Shown: positions 26,084-35,798 of the stretch, piece after piece
How the letters are laid out: each line of letters begins with the position of its first letter
Position numbering within the stretch: the stretch's first letter is position 1
Source of the DNA: Candidatus Aquiluna sp. IMCC13023
GTDB lineage: Bacteria; Actinomycetota; Actinomycetes; Actinomycetales; Microbacteriaceae
DNA: 64,000 nucleotides
Assembly: GCF_000257665.1 (NCBI RefSeq)
Contig: NZ_AJKR01000003.1
Span: forward strand, 434,001 to 498,000
Direction: 5' to 3'
Translations under genes and position numbers: made by a program
Notes under the pieces: generated by a model
The model's database searches: none
Told to the model about the DNA's origin: nothing
What the model saw: only the letters and a program-made list of their open reading frames with translations

Positions 26084-27057
26084 AGCCAGCGGTCGGCCTT
26101 GTGCTCGGCCAAAACTGTTCTAACGGTTCCGGACCGTCCCCTAATTACTAGTGACTCGGTGATGATTGTCTTGCCGAGTTTTTTGACACCCGAAAACAGC
26201 ATTCCATCGGTTACCCCGGTGGCTACAAAGAACGTATTGTCAGACTTCACCATTTCGTTGGTCTCGTAAACGTATTCAAACTTCAAGCCAGCCTCGAGGC
26301 CACGATTTTTTTCCTCCTCGTCGCCAGGAGCAAGGATTCCTTGAATGAGACCACCCAATGCTTGAATACCGCAAGCGGTAATAATTGCTTCGGGCGACCC
26401 GCCTTTGCCGACGCACATGTCGATTCGTGAATTTGTTCTGGCTGCCTGAAGGCCACCGGCAACATCGCCGTCTCGAAGCAACCTGGTCGCCGCTCCAGCA
26501 GTTCTAATTTGATCCACAAGCTCAGCGTTATATTCGCGGTCCAAAACTGCGACCAAAATCTCAGTCACCGGCTTACCGGTGACCTTTGAATAGGCACGAA
26601 GGTTTTCATCCATTGACTGCCTAATGTCACACACACCGATACCGGCAGGGCCGGTCACAAACTTGTCCATCTTAAAAATCGATGAAGCATCAAGCATGGA
26701 ACCGCGATCCGCTACCGCTATCACAGAGATCGCATTCTGCCTTCCGGCCGCGGTAAGCGATGTCCCGTCAATAGGGTCTACTGCGATGTCAACCTTAGGA
26801 CCGTTGCCAGTTCCGACGATTTCACCGTTGAACAACATTGGTGCGTTATCTTTTTCGCCCTCGCCGATCACCACAAGGCCCTCGAAGTTCACGGTTCCCA
26901 AGAAAGCTCGCATTGCATCTACTGCTGCGCCATCCGCTGCGTTCTTATCGCCCTTGCCGATAAATGGATAGGCGCGAATTGCCGCGGCTTCGGTCGCTCG
27001 CACCAACTCCATTGCCAAGTTGCGGTCGGGATGCAGTTCCGGAGGCGATGAGTTCAT
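26080..27057 (-). CDS. glpX: Fructose-1,6-bisphosphatase, class II
   Basis: A 325-residue GlpX protein: RATEAAAIRAYPFIGKGDKNAADGAAVDAMR at the N-terminus, GEGEKDNAPML, VDPIDGTSLTAAGR (the metal and phosphate motif), and CVGKGGSPEAIITACGI. It provides the gluconeogenic step from fructose-1,6-bisphosphate to fructose-6-phosphate. It is transcribed alone; a lipoprotein gene lies 36 bases upstream on the same strand. Confidence 0.95.
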   Translation of the reverse strand: MNSSPPELHPDRNLAMELVRATEAAAIRAYPFIGKGDKNAADGAAVDAMRAFLGTVNFEGLVVIGEGEKDNAPMLFNGEIVGTGNGPKVDIAVDPIDGTSLTAAGRQNAISVIAVADRGSMLDASSIFKMDKFVTGPAGIGVCDIRQSMDENLRAYSKVTGKPVTEILVAVLDREYNAELVDQIRTAGAATRLLRDGDVAGGLQAARTNSRIDMCVGKGGSPEAIITACGIQALGGLIQGILAPGDEEEKNRGLEAGLKFEYVYETNEMVKSDNTFFVATGVTDGMLFSGVKKLGKTIITESLVIRGRSGTVRTVLAEHKADRWL

Positions 27058-27093
27058 GCTCTTAGGTTACTGAAGCCAGAAGTGCTGCCACGG

Positions 27094-27462
27094 TTAGTTT
27101 GAAAAATCAATGCCGTAGCCGGAGCACTTTTCGGAGATACTCGCGGTTAGTTCAGCAACCTTATTTGAAGTTCCCTGTGCGGGGCTTGATTGGCTTAGTT
27201 GTTTGGCAAGTTCACCAAGGTCAGCTGCTAATTCAGTCGATAGTAAAAAATCAACCTGATCCCCGACAATCGAATCGATTTGAGCCACCACACCCGAGTC
27301 AACTAAACCTTGCTCATAGGCCCCAGAAATACCGCTAAGGGTCGAACTGAGAGCCTTGCACGCAGCTGCGTCTGCTGCCGTGGAGGCTACTTCTTGAATG
27401 CTGCAGCCAGCAAGGCCAAATACGCCGATTCCTACAAGAACAGTCAAAGTGAGTTTCTTCAT
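27094..27462 (-). CDS. Small secreted lipoprotein of unknown function
   Basis: 122 residues with a type II signal peptide: MKKLTLTVLVGIGVFGLAGC, with LAGC as the lipobox. The mature part is mainly helical (TAADAAACKALSSTLSGI and LAADLGELAKQLSQ), with two more cysteines. The start at 27462 is chosen because it gives the signal peptide; the frame is open to 27507. No recognised domain. Confidence 0.7.
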   Translation of the reverse strand: MKKLTLTVLVGIGVFGLAGCSIQEVASTAADAAACKALSSTLSGISGAYEQGLVDSGVVAQIDSIVGDQVDFLLSTELAADLGELAKQLSQSSPAQGTSNKVAELTASISEKCSGYGIDFSN

Positions 27463-27620
27463 CGAGACAAAGAGTATTTGCGATCCCTTAGCTTTTGACT
27501 TAGCCACTCTTGTTATCTGAATACCCGGTGAATACTAAGTAGGTAACAATCCGCAATAAGGACTAATGCGCCCGTCACTTTAGTTAGAATCTTGTAGCCT
27601 CGAAATTTAGGACTGACTTA

Positions 27621-28571
27621 TTGCGTATTTATAAGAACATCACCGAAGTGTTCGGAAACACCCCTCTGGTAACTCTGAACAAAGTAACCGACGGCGCCAA
27701 AGCCACGGTGCTTGCCAAACTTGAGTTCTACAACCCATCGTCTTCCGTGAAGGACCGACTGGGAATTGCAATGGTGGATGCCGCAGAAAAATCGGGAGCA
27801 CTAAAGCCCGGCGGGACTCTAATTGAGGCCACGAGCGGAAACACTGGCATTTCTCTAGCCATGGTCGGTGCGGCACGCGGCTACAAGACAATCATTGTCA
27901 TGCCCGACTCCATGAGCATGGAGCGCAAAATCTTGATTCGTGCCTACGGAGCAGAACTAGTACTGACCCCTGCAGCAGAGGGCATGAAAGGCTCAGTTGC
28001 CAAGGCCGATGAATTAGGCAAGACAATCGAAAACGCAGTGATGATGCGTCAGTTTGATAATGAAGCCGGCCCCGACATTCACCGAAGGACCACCGCCGAA
28101 GAAATTTGGGCTGATACCGACGGCCAAGTCGCTGCCCTGGTTGCAGGAAGCGGCACCGGAGGAACGATCACTGGAACATCACAGCGTCTAAAAGAACTGA
28201 ACCCAAAGATAAAAAGCTTCGTTGTTCAACCCGCCGCCTCTCCCCTGCTAACAGGAGGCGACGCAGCCGGACACCCCCTTGCCGGAATCGGGCCAAACTT
28301 TATCCCATCAATTCTCGATACCGATAGCTATGACGAAGTCATAAGCGTCGAAAACGCCACAGCATTTGAATTCGCGAGGCGAACCTCGGCCGAAGAGGGT
28401 ATTTTGGCTGGAATCTCTTCGGGAGCTGCTCTTTGGGCAGCATGCCAGGTGGCAACTCGACCGGAGTTTGCCGGCAAGCAGATAGTGGTGATAGTTCCCT
28501 CATTTGGTGAGCGCTATGTGTCTTCAACTCTTTACCGTGACCTGCAAGATGAATACCAGAGCAAGAATTGA
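27621..28571 (+). CDS. cysK: Cysteine synthase A (O-acetylserine sulfhydrylase)
   Basis: A 316-residue PLP enzyme: [20 protein letters not shown] with the PLP lysine, [13 protein letters not shown] (substrate loop), [11 protein letters not shown] (phosphate loop) and a C-terminal [10 protein letters not shown]. It forms cysteine from O-acetylserine and sulfide. TTG start 13 bases after AGGAC; the 5' region (27508-27620) is AT-rich with no recognised riboswitch. It overlaps cysE by four bases. Confidence 0.95.
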   Translation: MRIYKNITEVFGNTPLVTLNKVTDGAKATVLAKLEFYNPSSSVKDRLGIAMVDAAEKSGALKPGGTLIEATSGNTGISLAMVGAARGYKTIIVMPDSMSMERKILIRAYGAELVLTPAAEGMKGSVAKADELGKTIENAVMMRQFDNEAGPDIHRRTTAEEIWADTDGQVAALVAGSGTGGTITGTSQRLKELNPKIKSFVVQPAASPLLTGGDAAGHPLAGIGPNFIPSILDTDSYDEVISVENATAFEFARRTSAEEGILAGISSGAALWAACQVATRPEFAGKQIVVIVPSFGERYVSSTLYRDLQDEYQSKN

Positions 28572-29098
28572 GCATTAGGGAAGACATTCGCGCCGGACTT
28601 GAGCGCGATCCAGCCACATTGAGTGCATGGGAACTGTGGTTCACATCCGCGGGACTTCACGCGGTTTGGCTATATCGCCTAGCTCACAGATTGTGGAAGC
28701 TCCGGCTTCGCACGCTGTCAAGAATGATCTCAAACCACGCTAAATTCTTCACTGCAATTGAGATTCACCCCGGTGCGACAATCGGGAGACGGTTCGTGAT
28801 TGATCACGGCGTCGGCGTTGTAATTGGTGAAACAGCAGTGATAGGCGACGATGTATTGGTTTACCACGGCGTAACCTTGGGCGGTAAAACCCTAGACCCA
28901 GTAAAGCGCCACCCAACGGTTGGAGATCGAGTAATTATTGGTGCGGGGGCAAAGCTGATTGGCAATATCAACATTGGTAATGATTGCGCCGTTGGCGCTA
29001 ACGCCGTAGTCACCAAGGACATGCCAGCCGGCACTGTTGCGGTCGGTGTTAATGCCAGATTGCTGAATATTACCGGAGACGATCTGTACCTGATCTAG
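28568..29098 (+). CDS. cysE: Serine O-acetyltransferase
   Basis: A 176-residue left-handed beta-helix protein of the short CysE/EpsC type. [16 protein letters not shown] is followed by hexapeptide repeats, [25 protein letters not shown], then YHGVTLGG with the catalytic His. It supplies O-acetylserine to the adjacent CysK. The TTG start overlaps the cysK stop (TTGA), indicating coupled translation. Confidence 0.94.
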   Translation: MSIREDIRAGLERDPATLSAWELWFTSAGLHAVWLYRLAHRLWKLRLRTLSRMISNHAKFFTAIEIHPGATIGRRFVIDHGVGVVIGETAVIGDDVLVYHGVTLGGKTLDPVKRHPTVGDRVIIGAGAKLIGNINIGNDCAVGANAVVTKDMPAGTVAVGVNARLLNITGDDLYLI

Positions 29099-29135
29099 CT
29101 CCTAAAATGCTTCCGAAGCCCATTCGAAATTCCGA

Positions 29136-30032
29136 TTAGGCCGGAGTTTCTGGAATCTCTCTTTTTTTCTCAGTGCCCCCGGCTAAGTAAAGACCTATAG
29201 CAATAAGCGGTAATCCAACGGCCAGCCCGATGGTGATCGGCTCGTTCAAAAATACGATACCCAAAGAAAGCGCGACGGCGGTGTTGACGTAGGTAATCAG
29301 AGTGGCTCTGACTGGACCAACCTCTTGAATCAACATGAAGAAAACCACAAACGCCAACGCGGAACACACCAGACCCAAAACTATGATCGCCCAAATGCTC
29401 GAGGTGGTCGCCAGAGCCAGCTCATCACCCAAGCCGGGCAAAGAAAATGGCGCGTAGATGATTGAAACCATCGCCATGCTGACACCAATTACTCCTGCGC
29501 TCGGAACATGGTTTAGCTTTCTGCTTGCGATAATCGGGGCGATCGAGTAACCAACCGCAGCCAAGATGACCATCATCACAAATAGCGGGTTCACTGCCCC
29601 TAAGAATGAGTCAATTCCAACCAAGACAACCACACCGAAGAAGCCGATAAGCATTCCAGCCAACGAGCGTGGACGAAGAGCCTTTCGGTCTTTCAGGAAG
29701 ATAGCCAGCACCGCTACTGCAAAAAACGGCACGGTAGCAATCAGTAGGCCTGCAAGACCGGAAGATATATTTTTCTCAGCCTCGGTAATCAAGAACCAAG
29801 GGCCTACCATCTCGATGAGTCCAAACATCACCACATAAGGCCATGCTTTTAGCGCTGGCTTTAGCCCCCCGGTCAAAGCAGCGTAAGGAATCAGAACCAG
29901 TGCGCCAAGAAACGTCCTGGCAAACACAATTGTTGGCGTTGAGAAACTTTCTAAGGCAAGTGCGATAAAGAAGTATGGAAGGCCCCAAAATAGGCCAGCC
30001 ATTGAAAAAAGAACCAAGCCTCTTGTCGACAC
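29136..30032 (-). CDS. EamA/DMT-family transporter
   Basis: A 298-residue protein with ten predicted membrane helices in two five-helix EamA repeats; FWGLPYFFIALALESF and FARTFLGALVLIP are typical of repeat one, and SALAFVVFFMLIQEVGPVRATLITYVNT of repeat two. Likely exporter of a metabolite or amino acid; substrate unknown. GTG start. Convergent with cysE (37-base gap) and divergent from the nitroreductase gene (54 bases). Confidence 0.82.
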   Translation of the reverse strand: MSTRGLVLFSMAGLFWGLPYFFIALALESFSTPTIVFARTFLGALVLIPYAALTGGLKPALKAWPYVVMFGLIEMVGPWFLITEAEKNISSGLAGLLIATVPFFAVAVLAIFLKDRKALRPRSLAGMLIGFFGVVVLVGIDSFLGAVNPLFVMMVILAAVGYSIAPIIASRKLNHVPSAGVIGVSMAMVSIIYAPFSLPGLGDELALATTSSIWAIIVLGLVCSALAFVVFFMLIQEVGPVRATLITYVNTAVALSLGIVFLNEPITIGLAVGLPLIAIGLYLAGGTEKKREIPETPA

Positions 30033-30086
30033 CTGCCAATAGTAGCGTCTAGGACTAATAGTCAGTGAACTAGAGTTGGGGCAATC

Positions 30087-30686
30087 ATGACTAACGACTT
30101 ACTAAATAAACCTGCCGAAACCACCGCCGAATTACACCCCTTGATCCGTGACCGGTGGAGTCCGAGAATCTTTGATTCAAGCTACAAAATGTCTGACGCC
30201 GAAGCTCTGGGCCTTGGCGAAGCCTTCCGTTGGAGCCCGTCGAGTAGCAACCACCAAAATTGGCACGTGGTAATTCTGAGATCTGGAACCGATCTCTTTG
30301 TGGAAATGTCAGAATCAGGACTCAAGGGATTTAACCAAGCGTGGGCGCCACAGGGCTCTGCCTATGCGGTGTTGCTGGCCGATACAAAATTTGATGGTGA
30401 ACCAAGAAGTCAAGCTGCAACCCACTTTGACGTTGGCCTTGCAGCCAGCCAGCTGGTTACCCAAACCGAAGCCATGGGACTTAAGGCCCACTATATGGGA
30501 GGCATCAATCCCGATATCGTCTCAGACATAGTCGGCGCTAAGGGCCGCGATGTTATCTGCGTGATTGCAATTGGCAAGCAAGGAAAAATCGACAACCAGA
30601 GCCCGGAGTTAGTTCAGCGTGAAGTAGCGACGCGAACTCGCAGAGACCCGTCCGAAATCTATTCAATAGATTCCAAAATCGCTTAG
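30087..30686 (+). CDS. Nitroreductase-family FMN protein
   Basis: A 199-residue protein with the nitroreductase fold. PLIRDRWSPRIFDSSYKMSD and FRWSPSSSNHQNWHVVIL are the FMN-binding N-terminal motifs; the middle THFDVGLAASQLVTQTEAMGLKAHYMGG and a C-terminal VIAIGKQGK also match. These enzymes reduce quinones, nitro groups or similar acceptors with NAD(P)H. Single gene, with stop codon interlocked with that of typA. Confidence 0.87.
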   Translation: MTNDLLNKPAETTAELHPLIRDRWSPRIFDSSYKMSDAEALGLGEAFRWSPSSSNHQNWHVVILRSGTDLFVEMSESGLKGFNQAWAPQGSAYAVLLADTKFDGEPRSQAATHFDVGLAASQLVTQTEAMGLKAHYMGGINPDIVSDIVGAKGRDVICVIAIGKQGKIDNQSPELVQREVATRTRRDPSEIYSIDSKIA

Positions 30687-32584
30687 TTCTCTGAAGCGCG
30701 CTTTCTAGCAGATGCGTGGCGTGCTCGGACGTTCGCATCAAGCTCCAGCTTTCGGATTCTGGTGGCTTCGGGCGTAACCTCAACACATTCGTCTTCGCGA
30801 GCAAATTCGAGGCACTCTTCCAAAGAAAGCTTCTTGGGAGGGGTTAGGCCAACAAAGTTATCAGCTGAAGCAGCTCGCATGTTTGTCAGCTGCTTTTCCT
30901 TGGTGATGTTGATGTCCATGTCATCAGCCCTGGAATTTTCTCCAACGACCATTCCTGCATAGACCTCGCTGGTTGGCTCCACAAAGAATGATCCGCGCTC
31001 TTGAAGTGCGATCATCGCAAATGGTGTTGCAACACCGGCACGATCTGAAACCAAGGATCCATTCTGACGAGTAATAATCGGTCCGAACCACGGCTCGTAG
31101 CCGGCGGCCAGTGCGTTCGCGATACCAGCGCCCTTTGTTATGGTCAAGAACTCAGTTCTAAATCCGATAAGTCCGCGTGATGGAACCATGAACTCAATTC
31201 GTACCCATCCAGTGCCATTGTTGGTCATGTTGACCATGCGGCCCTTGCGAGCGGCCAGAAGCTGCGTGACAGCACCCAAGAACTCGTCTGGAGTGTCAAT
31301 GGTCAGGTCTTCAACCGGCTCGTGAACCTTGCCATCGACCTTCTTGGTAACTACCTGTGGCTTACCAACTGTTAGCTCATAACCCTCGCGACGCATCTGC
31401 TCAACAAGAATGGCTAGTGCAAGCTCACCTCGCCCCTGAACCTCCCAGGCGTCTGGACGCTCGGTTGGAAGGACTTGAATCGAAACGTTACCAATCAGCT
31501 CGCGGTCTAGGCGGTCTTTCACCAAACGAGCGGTTACTTTGGCACCCTTGACCCGGCCTGCCATAGGAGAGGTATTAATGCCGACGGTCATCGAGATCGC
31601 AGGATCGTCAACTGTAATTCGTGGAAGCGGGCGAACATCATTGGGGTCACAAAGTGACTCACCGATGGTGATGTCTTCGATACCAGCAACAGCGACAATG
31701 TCGCCAGGGCCGGCGCTATCGATTGGCATTCTTTCAAGAGCCTTTGTTCCAAGCAGCTCTGTAATCTTCACGTTCTGCGTGGTCCCATCCTGACGAGCCC
31801 AGGCAACTGTCTGGCCCTTCTTGATTTCGCCGTTGAAGATCCTAAGCAAGGCTAGGCGACCAAGGAATGGGGAGGAGTCAAGGTTGGTGACGTGTGCTTG
31901 CAGTGGTGCACCCTCTTCGTAAGAAGGAGCCGGAATGTACTTCAAGATTGCTTCAAACAGTGGCTCTAGGTCCTCCGAGTCCGGAAACTCTCCATCGGCT
32001 GGCTTGTTTAGTGATGCCCGACCAGCTCGGCCTGAAGCATAAATAACAGGAAGATCCAAAATTGCATCGACATCCAAGTCTGGAATGGTGTCATGCAAAT
32101 CAGAGGCGAGGCCTAGGAGTAGGTCGTGACTTTCCTCAACTACCTCGTCGATTCTGGCGTCCGGACGATCGGTCTTGTTTACAAGTAGCACCACAGGCAG
32201 TCTTGCTTCAAGTGCCTTACGAAGCACGAAACGGGTTTGTGGCAATGGGCCCTCTGATGCATCAACTAGAAGTAGTACACCGTCGACCATGGACAAACCG
32301 CGCTCAACTTCGCCACCAAAATCGGCGTGACCCGGGGTGTCAATAACGTTTAGGACGATCGACTCGCCCTTGGCTGCAGGTCCTTCATAGCGCACCGCAG
32401 TGTTCTTGGCGAGGATGGTAATTCCCTTTTCACGCTCAAGGTCACCGGAGTCCATGACGCGCTCGTCCTGTGTTCCGTGGGAGGCGAAAGAGCCAGTCTG
32501 GCGCAACATGGCGTCCACCAAAGTAGTCTTACCGTGGTCCACGTGGGCGACGATGGCTAGGTTCCTGAGCGCGTTGTTTTTCAT
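30683..32584 (-). CDS. typA: Ribosome-associated GTPase TypA/BipA
   Basis: A 633-residue translational GTPase. G1 [12 protein letters not shown], the EREKGITI switch I motif, [15 protein letters not shown] (G3) and NKTDRPDAR (G4) are intact, followed by beta-barrel, EF-G III/V-like domains ([21 protein letters not shown]) and the BipA C-terminal domain. It assists ribosome assembly and stress responses. The C-terminal Arg-rich tail ([11 protein letters not shown]) is an actinobacterial feature. Convergent with the nitroreductase gene. Confidence 0.96.
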   Translation of the reverse strand: MKNNALRNLAIVAHVDHGKTTLVDAMLRQTGSFASHGTQDERVMDSGDLEREKGITILAKNTAVRYEGPAAKGESIVLNVIDTPGHADFGGEVERGLSMVDGVLLLVDASEGPLPQTRFVLRKALEARLPVVLLVNKTDRPDARIDEVVEESHDLLLGLASDLHDTIPDLDVDAILDLPVIYASGRAGRASLNKPADGEFPDSEDLEPLFEAILKYIPAPSYEEGAPLQAHVTNLDSSPFLGRLALLRIFNGEIKKGQTVAWARQDGTTQNVKITELLGTKALERMPIDSAGPGDIVAVAGIEDITIGESLCDPNDVRPLPRITVDDPAISMTVGINTSPMAGRVKGAKVTARLVKDRLDRELIGNVSIQVLPTERPDAWEVQGRGELALAILVEQMRREGYELTVGKPQVVTKKVDGKVHEPVEDLTIDTPDEFLGAVTQLLAARKGRMVNMTNNGTGWVRIEFMVPSRGLIGFRTEFLTITKGAGIANALAAGYEPWFGPIITRQNGSLVSDRAGVATPFAMIALQERGSFFVEPTSEVYAGMVVGENSRADDMDINITKEKQLTNMRAASADNFVGLTPPKKLSLEECLEFAREDECVEVTPEATRIRKLELDANVRARHASARKRASEN

Positions 32585-32670
32585 TTTTATATAGACCTTG
32601 GGTTGGTAAAATTCTGAGGAGGCTGGAATAGCCTTTCTAAGCTTACGGGTATTCCGCCTAAACTCGCCAT

Positions 32671-33267
32671 ATGCCGCGAAATTTGCTTAGCTACGAAGAC
32701 GCCTTGATATCGGTTCATTCCAAGCTCGACGTCCTTATAAATACAAAAAACACATCAATAGTTCTGATTGACGGCAGAGCCGGGTCCGGAAAGTCGCGCT
32801 TCGCCGGTCAGCTCGCGGACCTAATCTTTCAATCCGAGAAGCAACTCCCCAAGCTAATCCACATGGACGATCTATATCCGGGATGGCATGGCCTTAGGGC
32901 AGGGTCGGCTTATCTGAACCGAAGCATCCTTGGGCCCATTTCTAAAGGAAAGCAAGCCAATTGGCAGGTCTGGGATTGGCAACTTGGCGAGCGAGGCATG
33001 GCAAACGAGCCAGCAAATGGTTGGCGCAGTTTTGAAGGCGGCAACCTAGTTATTGTCGAGGGCTGCGGTTCTGTGTCTTTGGCATCCAGCGAACAAGCGG
33101 ACCTGACCATCTGGATGGAAAGCGATTCAAGCCAGAGAAAGTCGCGATTCTCGAAAAGAGATCAGGGACAGTTTGACTCTTATTGGGACACTTGGTCTAT
33201 TCAAGAAGATGAGTTTTACGGGGAAGAACAATCAGGCAAGTTGTGCGAGATTTGGGTTCAAAACTAG
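32671..33267 (+). CDS. P-loop kinase-like ATP-binding protein
   Basis: A 198-residue protein with Walker A DGRAGSGKS (about 37-45) and a uridine-kinase-like HMDDLYPGWHGL substrate motif. WDWQLGERG and VIVEGCGSVS resemble the second core strand of nucleoside kinases. These small kinases are common and uncharacterised in actinobacteria. Divergent from typA, with stop interlocked with that of dedA. Substrate unknown. Confidence 0.75.
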   Translation: MPRNLLSYEDALISVHSKLDVLINTKNTSIVLIDGRAGSGKSRFAGQLADLIFQSEKQLPKLIHMDDLYPGWHGLRAGSAYLNRSILGPISKGKQANWQVWDWQLGERGMANEPANGWRSFEGGNLVIVEGCGSVSLASSEQADLTIWMESDSSQRKSRFSKRDQGQFDSYWDTWSIQEDEFYGEEQSGKLCEIWVQN

Positions 33268-33899
33268 ACGCGGTTCGCCCGCCAAGTTCGAACTCCAGCA
33301 ATAACGCTGAGGGTGATTACAACAAGTGCGATTATGTAGACCGCAGATCTGACGCCCGGGATCGAATAGGTAAAGTAACCGGCGATCGTTAGGCCCGATC
33401 CCCAGACAACCGCACCAACTGCGTTTGCACTGAAAAACTTGTAGTAGTTCATCCTGCTAATGCCGGCCAGTGCGGGCATTATTACTCTGCCCCAGGGCAC
33501 AAACCTTGCAACAACAATTGACCACCAGCCGTAGCGCTCGTAAAACTGATCTGACCTGACTATGGCTTTCTGCAGCCATTTGCCCTGACGCTTATCGAGG
33601 TAAGGGCGTCCATAGTGCCGACCGAGAGTGTAGCCAACCTGGTCTCCGAGCCAGGCGGCTACGCCGACTCCTATAACCATGACAAAAATGTTTATTGAAT
33701 CAGCGTTGGCTGCCGCAACTAGGCCAGCGGCAAACACCAAAGAGTCCCCGGTTATAAATGGGATAAAGGCACCTATGAACAAGCCGGTTCCGGCGAATAC
33801 GAGGCCAAAAACAACTGTGTAAAAAAGAATTGGACCGATTGAATCGAACCAACTGACGATATCGTCAGAGACTGAAAGGCGGATTGCGGTCGAAAGCAC
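33264..33899 (-). CDS. DedA-family (VTT domain) membrane protein
   Basis: A 211-residue membrane protein with the VTT/SNARE-associated core: FIPFITGDSLVFAAGLVAA near 45-65, GVGVAAWLGDQVGYTLGRHYGRPYL, and FVPWGRVIMPALAGISRMNYYKF. DedA proteins are linked to lipid scrambling, undecaprenyl-phosphate recycling and membrane homeostasis. GTG start. Convergent with the kinase-like gene. Confidence 0.88.
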   Translation of the reverse strand: MLSTAIRLSVSDDIVSWFDSIGPILFYTVVFGLVFAGTGLFIGAFIPFITGDSLVFAAGLVAAANADSINIFVMVIGVGVAAWLGDQVGYTLGRHYGRPYLDKRQGKWLQKAIVRSDQFYERYGWWSIVVARFVPWGRVIMPALAGISRMNYYKFFSANAVGAVVWGSGLTIAGYFTYSIPGVRSAVYIIALVVITLSVIAGVRTWRANRV

Positions 33900-34046
33900 T
33901 GCCTAATTCTATCTTGGTAATTTTACAAAAAAGCTTGAGTGCTAAAGCCAGACCCCCCTTGCTTTTTTGCAAGAAGCGACACGATGCCAATCCGGCCCGC
34001 ATGAGCCGCACTTGCCAGAAGGCAACTTGGAGGAGACGATATAGCA

Positions 34047-34601
34047 ATGAATCTCGATTCGGTGAGCGCCGAAACCAAAGCCTTGATCGCTTCGGCAGCA
34101 GACCGATTGTTGGCCGCTGGTGCAAACCCGGAGCAGCTTGCAGTATCGACGCCTGCTCGCAGACTTCTTGGAATCCTCCCTCGCTCTGCTTCGTACAAAA
34201 AGGCAGGCGAGGGCTTTTTGCTTGGCGCGCTTGTGGTCACTACTCATGGGGATGTGTTTGAACCAGGCTTGATAATCAGGGCGAGCCTCAAGGTTTTTCC
34301 AGGACATCAGGCTCAGAGCGCTCAAGAACGCCTGGAACTTAGGAGAAAACTTCTGGCCGCTAAATTTCCAGAGGACAGCGCCGTCTTAATTGACCCTCGT
34401 CGACTGCCGATAGATGACTTGGATCAACTGGCAAAGGAAAATGGACCGCTGGTGCTTAAAGAAATAGTTGTCGACGGGATTCGAACCCAGCAACTTCTGG
34501 TCCGCTGGATGTCAACTGCTTCAGACTCGGATCTTCGACCGCTCAAAGATTACCTGAATGAGCGGGTTGAGTTGGCAGTAACCGGAATCACCGAAGCGTA
34601 A
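34047..34601 (+). CDS. Conserved protein of unknown function
   Basis: A 184-residue soluble protein with no recognised motif. N-terminal half: SAETKALIASAADRLLAAGA, a helical stretch, then PARRLLGILPRSASYKKAGEGFLLGALVVTTHGDVFEPGL with beta character. C-terminal half: helices with many charged residues (ERLELRRKLLAAKFPED). GGAGGAGA precedes the ATG at good spacing. The antiporter gene begins nine bases after its stop, so the two may be cotranscribed. I recognise similar proteins in Microbacteriaceae only as hypothetical proteins. Confidence 0.65.
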   Translation: MNLDSVSAETKALIASAADRLLAAGANPEQLAVSTPARRLLGILPRSASYKKAGEGFLLGALVVTTHGDVFEPGLIIRASLKVFPGHQAQSAQERLELRRKLLAAKFPEDSAVLIDPRRLPIDDLDQLAKENGPLVLKEIVVDGIRTQQLLVRWMSTASDSDLRPLKDYLNERVELAVTGITEA

Positions 34602-34610
34602 GCTACAAAC

Positions 34611-35726
34611 GTGAATATTTCCGACATTTTGATGGTTATAGCCGGTTTGATACTTCTAATAGCGGGAGGCGAGGCTCTTGTTCGTGGTGCATCAACACTT
34701 GCTTCCAAAGTGGGATTATCTCCACTGGTAATTGGTTTGGTAGTTGTCTCTGCCGCCACCTCCGCTCCTGAATTTGCGGTAACGGTTGGGGCGGTTCTGG
34801 ATGGCGAACCTGACCTAGCTGTGGGCAATGTCGTGGGTAGCAATATTGTGAATATTTTGGTGATTCTTGGAATTTCGGCGATCATCAGTCCGCTGGTCAT
34901 TAAACGTCAGCTGATTAGGTTCGATATTCCGGTAATGGTGGGGCTATCTCTGTTGCTTGTGCTGGTGAGCCTGGATGGCAGGATAAGCGTCTTCGATGGG
35001 ATGTTGTTACTTGCCGTTCTTATTTTCCACATAATCATGAGCATCCTAATCGGCAGGCGAACTGCTATCGAGCCCGATGACAAGCCAAATGAGCTTCCTC
35101 TTAATAGCAAACCCGTATCACTTTGGCTGGCCGTAACCTTACTTGCGGTCGGGATTGGATTATTGGTGCTTGGAGCTCAATTGTTGGTATCGGGTGCCGT
35201 AAATATTGCTACCGGGCTCGGCGTGAGCAGCCTGGTTATTGGACTTACCGTTGTCGCCCTTGGCACCTCGTTGCCAGAACTTGCAACCTCGATCATTGCA
35301 ATCAGGCGCGGAGAAAGAGACATGGCGGTTGGAAACATCGTCGGGAGCAACCTTTTTAACATCGGTTTAGTGCTTGGGCTGCCGGCTGTTATTTTCGGCC
35401 AGGGCATTCCTGTCCCCTCCGCAGCGATCGCACTTGACCTTCCTCTAATGCTCGCTGCGGCAGTTGCACTGCTGCCAATTGCATTCACCGGCTTCATAAT
35501 TGCGCGTTGGGAAGGCGTGATGTTCGTGGCACTCTATGCCGCCTACACTCTTTATCTCGTGCTGGCATCAACAGAGCACGATTCGGCCCAAGGCTTCACG
35601 ATTATCATGCTGTGGTTTATCTTGCCACTGCTTGCTGTCACCATAATTGCCGTCACTTCGTATGAGGTTGGTTTACTAAAGGGCCGAAAAGAACGAGGCA
35701 ATCTCAAAGATGCACGAAGCGGCTAA
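34611..35726 (+). CDS. Calcium/sodium antiporter, CaCA superfamily (YrbG-like)
   Basis: A 371-residue membrane protein with the two diagnostic alpha-repeats: GGEALVRGASTLA... with SAATSAPEFAVTV and AVGNVVGSNIVNI in the first half, and GAQLLVSGAVNIA... with VALGTSLPELATSI and AVGNIVGSNLFNIGLV in the second. They face each other in the membrane and bind the cation through Glu. It probably exchanges Ca2+ or a similar cation for Na+ or H+. GTG start. The C-terminus has extra hydrophobic segments and a basic tail. Confidence 0.9.
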   Translation: MNISDILMVIAGLILLIAGGEALVRGASTLASKVGLSPLVIGLVVVSAATSAPEFAVTVGAVLDGEPDLAVGNVVGSNIVNILVILGISAIISPLVIKRQLIRFDIPVMVGLSLLLVLVSLDGRISVFDGMLLLAVLIFHIIMSILIGRRTAIEPDDKPNELPLNSKPVSLWLAVTLLAVGIGLLVLGAQLLVSGAVNIATGLGVSSLVIGLTVVALGTSLPELATSIIAIRRGERDMAVGNIVGSNLFNIGLVLGLPAVIFGQGIPVPSAAIALDLPLMLAAAVALLPIAFTGFIIARWEGVMFVALYAAYTLYLVLASTEHDSAQGFTIIMLWFILPLLAVTIIAVTSYEVGLLKGRKERGNLKDARSG

Positions 35727-35798
35727 CTCGCTGTCAATCTCTTTCTAAGGGGAAAAGCCAAGCTCCACCAAGTGTCATGGGCGTGCAATGCTTGCATC

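Noticed and set aside
33958-33973. CTTGC-TTTTTT-GCAAG hairpin as a terminator
   Set aside because: It lies upstream of dedA and of the 34047 gene, not after a gene end on either strand, and has no T-run outside its loop.
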